NCBI GenBank assembly: GCA_041748075.1
Contig: JBGTDX010000118.1
Coordinates: 1 to 64,000 of the forward strand
Direction: 5' to 3'
Origin: JBGSYJ01 sp041748075
Lineage (GTDB): Bacteria; Acidobacteriota; Thermoanaerobaculia; Gp7-AA8
DNA: 64,000 nt
The translations under genes were made by a program, and so were the position numbers. Of the stretch, positions 16,566 to 23,082 are shown piece after piece. The notes beneath the pieces were generated by a model, which did no database searches, was not told the DNA's origin, and saw nothing but the letters and a program-made list of their open reading frames with translations. Position 1 is the stretch's first letter, and each line of letters begins with the position of its first letter.

Positions 16566-17876
16566 TCAGGAAGACACCTCACGTGGCCTGGGTCCCCCCC
16601 GGAAATCGACCCGCCGGATAAAAGCGAAGGACGCCACCAGAAGAAGAAGCATGACGCCAACTCCCGCGCGGAACCGGATGGGACCAGCATCAGCAAGCAG
16701 AAACAAGGTCACGGCCCAGAGCTGCGGCCCGACGATTGAAGAAGCCTTGCCTGTGAGATTGAAAAAACCGAAATACCGACCACGCCGATCCTCGTCAACG
16801 AGCCCGAGCAGGGCGACCCGCGTGACCACCTCGATCCCGCCGAGACCGATTCCGGCGACGATGGCAACCGGCAGATACGTTGAGAAGCTGGTTGCAAAGA
16901 GTGCGAGCGACAGCGCCACGACCCAGTTGCCGAGAACGACATAGAGCGAGGTCCTCAGCGGCAGCCGGTCTGTGATCATGCCGTAAACCGCGGAGCCCGC
17001 GATGGCCGCACCGAGAGCGATCATCATGACCAGAATGATCTGGTCGTCGCGCAGACCCGCGGCGAATTTCCCGTATGTCGCCATCACGATATAGACCGTG
17101 TGGATCGCATCGAGGTAAAGAAAGCTACCTATAAAAAAGTTCCGCAGATCCTTGTCGCGTACGATCTCGCGAAAGGTTTCTTTCACCGCAGCCAGCGTGC
17201 CGCTGAGCGAGGACTGCATTCCCACCGACGGCTGCTCGCGGACGCGGGCAAAGATGGGAATGGAGAAAACTGCGAAGAGAATGGCAGTGGGAATGAATGC
17301 GTTTGCGCGAATCAGTCCGGCTTCCCCCGTCATCTCGAAAAGCGTGAAACGGTTTACGAGATCCTGAAGCGCCGCCGGCAGCTTCGCGAACCGCTCGCCG
17401 TCGACGAAAGGAAAGACCAGGGTCATTCCCAGGAACGAACCGACGTAACCCAGCGCCACGCCAATGCCTGAAGTCCTTCCACGGTCAGCCGGAGTCGACA
17501 CGGACGTCAGAAGCGAGTTGTAGCCCACGAGTCCGAGCTGGTAGCCGATGTTCGCAAAGGCAAAGATCATCAGCAGGGGTACGAGCCTGCTTCCCATTCC
17601 GATGAAGAAGCAGAAAAAAATGGCGGCGGCCGTGCAGGCGAAGAGGATTCGCTTGTGACCGTATCGGTCACCGATCACGCCGGCAAGAGGTGAAAGCAGG
17701 GCCACCACCAGCATCGAGAGCGAGTAGGCAACGGCGTACCACACCTCTCCACCTGCGAAACTGGTTGCCACCCACAACGGCAGGTAGAGCGAGATGACAT
17801 TCATCGAAAAGATCGTATTCGCCAGGTCGTACAGACCCCAGGAGAGTCGCGCTCCCGATCCTCGATGCGGCCGCAC
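16566..17876 (-). CDS. UMF1/Atg22-family MFS transporter
   Basis: 436 residues, about 12 membrane helices. The N-terminal S-W-G-L-Y-D-L-A-N-T-I-F-S-M-N-V motif (residues 12-27) is the signature of the UMF1 family, related to yeast Atg22 amino-acid effluxers. G-V-I-G-D-R-Y-G-H-K-R (about 65-75) is the MFS loop 2-3 motif. The second half repeats the fold, with F-F-I-G-S-F-L-Y-L-D-A. Substrate unknown. GTG start at 17876. Confidence 0.85.
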   Translation of the reverse strand: MRPHRGSGARLSWGLYDLANTIFSMNVISLYLPLWVATSFAGGEVWYAVAYSLSMLVVALLSPLAGVIGDRYGHKRILFACTAAAIFFCFFIGMGSRLVPLLMIFAFANIGYQLGLVGYNSLLTSVSTPADRGRTSGIGVALGYVGSFLGMTLVFPFVDGERFAKLPAALQDLVNRFTLFEMTGEAGLIRANAFIPTAILFAVFSIPIFARVREQPSVGMQSSLSGTLAAVKETFREIVRDKDLRNFFIGSFLYLDAIHTVYIVMATYGKFAAGLRDDQIILVMMIALGAAIAGSAVYGMITDRLPLRTSLYVVLGNWVVALSLALFATSFSTYLPVAIVAGIGLGGIEVVTRVALLGLVDEDRRGRYFGFFNLTGKASSIVGPQLWAVTLFLLADAGPIRFRAGVGVMLLLLVASFAFIRRVDFRGGPRPREVSS

Positions 17877-17943
17877 GACAGAAGTGTAGACGATTGCCCG
17901 AGCCGCGAGACATGAACCCGGCGTTTGATCTGGGCAATGGTCG

Positions 17944-18025
17944 TGTCATCCTGAGGCGCAGCGGATCCCCTGAAGACTTGCGGCATCGCCTCGAGGCGAG
18001 GGTCCCTTCGCTCCGCTAGAATGAC
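17944..18025. repeat. Extragenic inverted repeat, GTCATCCTGAG...CTAGAATGAC type
   Basis: The left end GTCATCCTGAGGCGCAGCGG and the right end TCGCTCCGCTAGAATGAC are imperfect complements around a 40-nt interior. It lies between the UMF1 gene and dacB. From general knowledge, similar CATYCTGAG-GCG-AGCG dispersed palindromes are common between genes in several phyla. A smaller inverted pair (ATTGCCC/GGGCAAT, about 17893-17938) lies alongside. Confidence 0.6.
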
Positions 18026-18058
18026 GCGGGACTCTCGCGCGCCACTGGAGGCTTGCAG

Positions 18059-19534
18059 TCAGCCGTGGTCGATGATCGTCTTGAGAATATCGTCCTGAAG
18101 GTTGTATACGCCCCAGACGCCCGTCTTGTAACGGTTGAATAAAAACGAGAATGCATACACCTTTCCGCTCTTCGCGTGCACGTAGCCGGAAAGGCCGATG
18201 GCTCCCGAAAGGTATCCCGTTTTCGCGTAGACCTGTCTTGCGTAAGGCTCGGTATTCAGCCTGCGCCGCAGTCGCGAGTCCCTTTCACCGCTATAGGGCA
18301 TCGAGCTGACGAAGTCTCGGCGGTGTGGCGTGTCCCACATGTAATCCAGCACTCTCACGAACGAGCTTGCGGACGCACGGTTGAAACGCGACATGCCGGA
18401 GCCGTCGATCATCTGAAACTGCGAGGGCGGCACTCCGACTTTCGATTGCATCCACTCGGCGACCACCGCAGAACCCACAGGCCACGATCCGTTGCCTTTG
18501 ACTTCGGCGCCCAGAGTCTTGAGCAATTGCTCTGCGTAGTGATTCTGGCTCACCTTGTTGATGACATACGTCACCGGTGCAAGTGGCGTCTGGTGGCGCG
18601 AGACGACCCGCCAGTCCGAATGTGGCGCGGTCTCGGCGAGCCGGACCGTACCGTTGATCCGAACACCGCTGTTCTGGAGAGTGTCGTGAGTGACGTTCGC
18701 GAAAAAATGCAGCGGGTTCATCACCGTGACGAAAACCTCGGTCGCACCGGACCGCGCAGGCACCTGACCCCGGACGATGATGTCGTTGGTTCCAGGTTTC
18801 CGCCCGATGAACGCCCCCCTGCCTCCACCGGTGGTCGCCGTGTTCACGATCCTCATGTAGCGGTTCGGCGGCTCCATCTCCACGATTGCGGGTCCCCCGG
18901 CGGATCCCGGCCGCACGCGGACCATCACGCACCCCTCCTGAATCGACAGCGCAGCCACCGGCGCTTCATACCAGTTCACCAGCTGATCCACGGGCCAGGT
19001 CGGGTGAACGTACTCGGTGTCGAAGTATCCGTGTTCGAGAATAACGTCGCCAGTGATCGTCCGGATGCCGGCGCGCTTGAGATCTTCTGCGAAATTCCGG
19101 ATCACCGCGGTCGATTGCCCATCATGGAAACGCCCTCCGATGCTCGGATCGCCGCCGCCTGTGATCTTCACGTCGCCGTTGAGCACTCCGGTTGAATCGA
19201 CACTGCCTCGAATCGAAAGTACGGTCTTGAACTCGAAAGAGGGGCCGAGAAGATCGTACGCGGCCGCCGTTGTAAACAATTTCATATTCGAGGCGGGAAT
19301 GACCGGCTGATCCGCATTCCGTTGTGCGACAACTCGCCCGGATGCCATTTCCATGACCTGGATGCTCGACTCCGAGCCCGCTGCGACCCCTCCGTTGACG
19401 AGACTCGACAGCCGCGCCTCGAGAGAGGATCCGGCGTCCGGAGACGCCTGCGCGGTCACGAGCGGCTGCGAGCTGTATAGGAGAAGGAGGGCGGAGAGGA
19501 GAAGCAGGGCTTTTCTGGGGCTTCGAAGAGTCAT
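18059..19534 (-). CDS. dacB: D-alanyl-D-alanine carboxypeptidase/endopeptidase (PBP4, DacB type)
   Basis: 491 residues from ATG at 19534, which starts a clean signal peptide (M-T-L-R-S-P-R-K-A-L-L-L-L-S-A-L-L-L-L); the frame is open a little further upstream. Peptidase S13 motifs: catalytic Ser/Lys in P-A-S-N-M-K (S-x-x-K), S-x-N-like S-R-F-N in G-S-G-M-S-R-F-N, and K-T-G in Y-A-K-T-G-Y-L-S-G. The large insert domain of PBP4 (about 100-270) is present. Trims or cleaves peptidoglycan peptides in the periplasm. Confidence 0.92.
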   Translation of the reverse strand: MTLRSPRKALLLLSALLLLYSSQPLVTAQASPDAGSSLEARLSSLVNGGVAAGSESSIQVMEMASGRVVAQRNADQPVIPASNMKLFTTAAAYDLLGPSFEFKTVLSIRGSVDSTGVLNGDVKITGGGDPSIGGRFHDGQSTAVIRNFAEDLKRAGIRTITGDVILEHGYFDTEYVHPTWPVDQLVNWYEAPVAALSIQEGCVMVRVRPGSAGGPAIVEMEPPNRYMRIVNTATTGGGRGAFIGRKPGTNDIIVRGQVPARSGATEVFVTVMNPLHFFANVTHDTLQNSGVRINGTVRLAETAPHSDWRVVSRHQTPLAPVTYVINKVSQNHYAEQLLKTLGAEVKGNGSWPVGSAVVAEWMQSKVGVPPSQFQMIDGSGMSRFNRASASSFVRVLDYMWDTPHRRDFVSSMPYSGERDSRLRRRLNTEPYARQVYAKTGYLSGAIGLSGYVHAKSGKVYAFSFLFNRYKTGVWGVYNLQDDILKTIIDHG

Positions 19535-19624
19535 CAATCGATGGATACCTTTCCGGAAAATCTTCTCATGCGCTGCAATCAACATTCCAGACGTTCGAAA
19601 CTGCGTTCAGGTTCTTTCGGCCGC

Positions 19625-20485
19625 TCATCCGATCCGGACGAAGGGCTCCGGCAGGGCAAGGCGGATGCGCTGCCTGAGTGTCGCCGGACACCGCGCCGAC
19701 AACCGGGCATGAATCTCACTCGCGCTGTCCCGAAGACTGAAGTGCGTCAGCACGATCAGATCGTTCTCGAAGCGATCTGCGAAGTCATAGAGATCCTCGA
19801 TGTGAATATGCCGGTACTTCACCGCTCTCTGACGATCCTCGGGGCCGGTGAATGAGCATTCGATCATGAGGACAGCCGAGCGAAATATCGCCTCGTTCGT
19901 CTGGAGAATCTCGCGATCCGTGTCTCCCGTATAGAAGACGAGCGAGGCTTCCTGCTCGCGGGTGACGACCTTTCCCCCGCTCCTGAGCTGCGCGATTTCC
20001 GCACCCGTGAGACCAGAGTACTGCGGCTCGAGCTTGCGACGTATTTCCACGACCTCGTACGCGTTGGACGGGATCCGATGACTCGCGGCGTGGGTACGGA
20101 CCTCCAGTCCGCCACGCAGAGTGACGACGGCTCCCGGCGAGAGACCTTCGATCCGGTACTCATAACGGAACCCCTCGAGACGCTCGTGTACCGTCATGAG
20201 AGCGTCGAAGTCAGCGGCTGCGCCGGAGGGAACATAGACCATTCCGCACGGCAGTCCGAGAAGATTCCGCTGGGCGAAGTAAAACGGAATGCCGAGGGAG
20301 TGATCGAGATGAGCGTGCGTGACGAAGATGCGGGGGAGCCCCACGAGTAGATCCGGGCATCGTCCAATGTCGAACGCAAGCCCGAGCTCGCGAAGAAGAA
20401 ACCATGTTTCGTTTCCAGCGCGAGACAGGCCTTCGATCGTGAATCTTCCGGCGTCGATCGCCACCCGGCCGTCTGAACGCCTCAT
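19625..20485 (-). CDS. RNase Z-like metallo-beta-lactamase-fold hydrolase
   Basis: 286 residues. The zinc motif H-A-H-L-D-H (about residue 56) follows F-V-T; further ligands are His in A-A-S-H-R-I-P, Asp in F-Y-T-G-D-T and a late H-F-S in L-T-H-F-S-L-R. Order and spacing match the RNase Z/ElaC group of MBL enzymes, but the protein lacks a clear flexible arm, so tRNA 3'-end processing is only one option. Its start overlaps the HAD gene stop (ATGA), forming a three-gene set with HAD and DUF2203. Confidence 0.78.
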   Translation of the reverse strand: MRRSDGRVAIDAGRFTIEGLSRAGNETWFLLRELGLAFDIGRCPDLLVGLPRIFVTHAHLDHSLGIPFYFAQRNLLGLPCGMVYVPSGAAADFDALMTVHERLEGFRYEYRIEGLSPGAVVTLRGGLEVRTHAASHRIPSNAYEVVEIRRKLEPQYSGLTGAEIAQLRSGGKVVTREQEASLVFYTGDTDREILQTNEAIFRSAVLMIECSFTGPEDRQRAVKYRHIHIEDLYDFADRFENDLIVLTHFSLRDSASEIHARLSARCPATLRQRIRLALPEPFVRIG

Positions 20486-21072
20486 TGCTTCATCTCCCCG
20501 AGAACCCGAGGCAGATCCGCGAGTGTATGGATCGTGGCATCAGGCACGATCTCGAGGCCGTGATCAAACTCCGGAGCAACCGCCTGGCCCCTCGATTCAG
20601 GCTTGAAGAGAATGGCCCGCATCCCCGCCGCGTGCGCGCCATGAACATCGGCGTAGAGGCTGTCCCCGACGAATACGGCTTCAGCGTGTTCGGCTCCCAG
20701 TCCCTCGCAAAGCTTGTCGAAGATGGACCGGCGAGGTTTGCATTCGCCGTGTTCATTCGAGAACACCATGACATCGATCAACGATGAGAGTCCGTGCGCC
20801 GAGAGCACCTCGCGCAGCACGCCTCCCGGAGTGCGCCCTGTGTTGCTGATCAGACCCACGCCCAGATTCATTGTCCTCGAGGCCTCGAGCGCCCCGTGCG
20901 CATGCTCGATCTGAAGTGCAGTGTGCAGATATCCGCGCGACGTCAGAATCGACTCGATCGAGTGCAGGCGGAGTCTCTCCTGGCGGGCCGCAACCTCCGG
21001 CGTGTCGGTCAGAAGTGTTTCCCAGAGATCGAAGGCGACAGCTCTCAGCATACGGGTCCCGACGGCACTCAA
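20482..21072 (-). CDS. HAD-superfamily hydrolase
   Basis: 196 residues. Motif I is degenerate: A-F-D-L-W-E-T-L-L, where the usual D-x-D second Asp is Trp, as in a minority of HAD proteins. Motif II L-I-S-N-T-G-R-T-P, Lys in C-K-P-R-R-S-I-F, and motif IV V-F-V-G-D-S-L-Y-A-D are present. A-G-M-R-A-I-L-F at the end is typical of the phosphoglycolate-phosphatase-like subgroup. Because the acid/base Asp appears missing, phosphatase activity is uncertain. The start is taken as TTG at 21072 overlapping the DUF2203 stop; ATG at 21051 is the alternative. Confidence 0.75.
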   Translation of the reverse strand: MSAVGTRMLRAVAFDLWETLLTDTPEVAARQERLRLHSIESILTSRGYLHTALQIEHAHGALEASRTMNLGVGLISNTGRTPGGVLREVLSAHGLSSLIDVMVFSNEHGECKPRRSIFDKLCEGLGAEHAEAVFVGDSLYADVHGAHAAGMRAILFKPESRGQAVAPEFDHGLEIVPDATIHTLADLPRVLGEMKQ

Positions 21073-21392
21073 TTGAGCTTTACCCGGCCGGAAAAGCCCT
21101 CCTCGTATCCGTGAAAGTACTGCAGGGAAGTCTCCGGATACTTCCAGCAGTAGTAGCCGCTGCCGTTATCGAAGTCGATCAGCCACAGCCCCTTGACATC
21201 GATACCGAGAGCCATGATGGATCGGGCCCAGCCGTCAACGATCCGTTCGAACTCGATTTCCGCTTCGATCGGGGTGTCCCCCTGGCCGCTGACGAGTGAT
21301 CCGAGCGTCTCGACTGCAGTGTGGGTCAGCCTCTGAACTTCAGGGAGAAGTGCAATCGCGTCCTCGTAGGAGAAAATTTTTCTATCGGGCAT
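21069..21392 (-). CDS. DUF2203 family protein
   Basis: 107 residues. F-S-Y-E-D-A-I-A-L-L-P-E-V (residues 7-19) and the C-terminal G-L-W-L-I-D-F-D-N-G-S-G-Y-Y-C-W-K-Y-P-E and Y-F-H-G-Y-E-E-G-F-S-G-R match the DUF2203 pattern (helical N-terminus, conserved L-x-D-F and C/W-W motif). Function unknown. First gene of a minus-strand trio, divergent from acpP across a palindromic operator-like site. Confidence 0.82.
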   Translation of the reverse strand: MPDRKIFSYEDAIALLPEVQRLTHTAVETLGSLVSGQGDTPIEAEIEFERIVDGWARSIMALGIDVKGLWLIDFDNGSGYYCWKYPETSLQYFHGYEEGFSGRVKLN

Positions 21393-21401
21393 GGGCTGGG
21401 G

Positions 21402-21420
21402 TTAGGATAGACGATCCTAA
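21402..21420. promoter_or_regulatory. 19-bp operator-like palindrome between DUF2203 and acpP
   Basis: TTAGGAT (21402-21408), spacer AGACG, ATCCTAA (21414-21420): perfect 7-bp arms. It sits 59 nt before the acpP start and 10 nt upstream of the DUF2203 start, in the only divergent gap here. Its size and placement fit a dimeric repressor site controlling fatty-acid synthesis genes, but no regulator is known to me for this sequence. Confidence 0.5.
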
Positions 21421-21478
21421 GCGCATGTGTTAAAAGGTCGAAGCTAAATTTCCACGGCGGAAACTGGAGGAAAGTTCC

Positions 21479-21718
21479 ATGTCGGTAGAGGAAAGAGTCA
21501 AATCAATCATCGTCGAGCAATTGGGCGTCGACGCGGACGATGTCGTGCCCGATGCATCGTTCATCGAGGACCTCGGCGCCGATTCTCTCGATACAGTCGA
21601 GTTGATCATGGCGTTCGAAGAGGAGTTCAGCCTCGAGATCTCAGACGAAGAGGCGGAGAAGATCCGCCGCGTCAAGGACGCAGTGGAGTATATCGACACC
21701 CGCGCCAAAGCACAGTAG
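21479..21718 (+). CDS. acpP: Acyl carrier protein
   Basis: 79 residues. The phosphopantetheine attachment Ser lies in G-A-D-S-L-D-T-V-E-L (about residue 37), with the acidic helix II recognition surface intact. The start is preceded by GGAGGAAAG. Carries acyl intermediates of type II fatty-acid synthesis. It lies 86 nt upstream of fabF, the usual partner, with a strong hairpin between them. Confidence 0.97.
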   Translation: MSVEERVKSIIVEQLGVDADDVVPDASFIEDLGADSLDTVELIMAFEEEFSLEISDEEAEKIRRVKDAVEYIDTRAKAQ

Positions 21719-21745
21719 CTCCCCGCCCACGACGGCACCTTCTCC

Positions 21746-21790
21746 CGGAGAGGGGAAGCATCAAACTACTTCTGATGTTTTCCCTCTCCG
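21746..21790 (+). terminator. 18-bp stem-loop in the acpP-fabF gap
   Basis: CGGAGAGGGGAAGCATCA pairs with TGATGTTTTCCCTCTCCG around a 9-nt loop, fully paired with two G-U wobbles. It has no U-tract after the stem. It may stabilise the acpP message, act as a processing site or partly terminate, which would explain higher ACP than FabF output; fabF itself has almost no Shine-Dalgarno. Confidence 0.6.
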
Positions 21791-21803
21791 CAACTACATC
21801 TGA

Positions 21804-23057
21804 ATGACTTTCTTGGAAAAACGACGCGTCGTAATCACCGGTATCGGCATGGTCTCGCCCCTCGGGATCGGAAACGAGGCGAACTGGAGTGGGCTGATAG
21901 CCGGAAAGTCAGGCATCGGTAAGATCACCCGGTTCGACGCTTCGGACTACGCCTGCCGGATTGCCGGGGAGGTCGACGGATTCGAGCCCGAACTCTGGAT
22001 CGAGAAGAAAGACGTCAAGAAATCCGATCTGTTCATTCACTATGCAATCGCGGCCGCGCAATTCGCCATGGACGACGCGGGCCTCACGATCGACGAATCG
22101 AACCGTGACCGTGCCGGCGTGATCATCGGCTCCGGGATCGGTGGCCTTCCGTTGATCGAGGAGATGCACAAGAAACTGCTCGAGAGGGGTCCGTCGAGAG
22201 TTTCCCCGTTCTTCATTCCTGGCCTGATCGTGAACCTGGCTTCCGGTCAGGTATCGATCCGATTCGGCGCGCGAGGTCCGAACTCGGCACCTGCGACGGC
22301 TTGTGCAACCGGGGCCCATGCGATCGGCGACGCCTTCAAGATCGTGCAACGGGATGACGCCGACATCATGATCGCCGGCGGTGCCGAAGCGGTGATCACG
22401 CCTCTTGCACTCAGCGGATTCTCTGCGATGCGCGCGCTGTCGACCCGCAACGACGACCCCGCCGGGGCATCCCGACCCTGGGATCGCGATCGCGACGGAT
22501 TCGTCATGGGCGAAGGTGCGGGTATCGTCATTCTGGAAGAGCGCGAGCGGGCTTTGTCCCGGGGCGCCAGCATCTATTGCGAGGTCACTGGTTACGCGAT
22601 GTCGAGCGATGCCTATCACATCACAGCGCCGTCTGAGGATGGCTCCGGATCGAGCCGCGTGATGTCGCTCGCTCTACGAGACGCCGGGATCGAGCCGCAT
22701 GAGATTGACTACATCAATGCGCACGGAACATCCACGCCACCCGGAGACAAATCCGAGACTCTCGCCATCAGGAGAGTGTTCGGAGACCATGCGGACAAGC
22801 TCGCAGTCAGCTCCACCAAATCGATGACCGGACATCTCCTCGGTGCCGCAGGAGGGCTCGAGTCCGCCATCTGCGCGATGGTCATTCGCGAAGGCGTCCT
22901 TCCTCCCACAATCAATTACGAGACTCCGGATCCCGAGTGCGACCTCGACTACGTGCCGAACAATGCGCGAACGACTCCCGTACGCAACGCCCTGTCGAAC
23001 TCGTTCGGCTTCGGCGGCACGAACGCCTGCCTGGCATTCTCGAAACACGGAAACTGA
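21804..23057 (+). CDS. fabF: 3-oxoacyl-[acyl-carrier-protein] synthase II (KAS II)
   Basis: 417 residues. Catalytic triad: Cys in P-A-T-A-C-A-T-G-A-H (about residue 170), His in N-A-H-G-T-S-T-P-P-G-D (about 310) and His in S-T-K-S-M-T-G-H-L-L-G-A-A-G-G (about 348). The N-terminal R-R-V-V-I-T-G-I-G-M-V-S-P-L-G and C-terminal N-S-F-G-F-G-G-T-N-A-C-L are standard. Elongates acyl-ACP with malonyl-ACP. The start codon follows the acpP-fabF hairpin by 13 nt. Confidence 0.97.
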   Translation: MTFLEKRRVVITGIGMVSPLGIGNEANWSGLIAGKSGIGKITRFDASDYACRIAGEVDGFEPELWIEKKDVKKSDLFIHYAIAAAQFAMDDAGLTIDESNRDRAGVIIGSGIGGLPLIEEMHKKLLERGPSRVSPFFIPGLIVNLASGQVSIRFGARGPNSAPATACATGAHAIGDAFKIVQRDDADIMIAGGAEAVITPLALSGFSAMRALSTRNDDPAGASRPWDRDRDGFVMGEGAGIVILEERERALSRGASIYCEVTGYAMSSDAYHITAPSEDGSGSSRVMSLALRDAGIEPHEIDYINAHGTSTPPGDKSETLAIRRVFGDHADKLAVSSTKSMTGHLLGAAGGLESAICAMVIREGVLPPTINYETPDPECDLDYVPNNARTTPVRNALSNSFGFGGTNACLAFSKHGN

Positions 23058-23082
23058 GGCGCACCTCCCCCCCCGGAAGCTG

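Noticed and set aside
17944..18025. Transposon or IS end
   Set aside because: No transposase and no target duplication seen; it fits a dispersed extragenic palindrome better.
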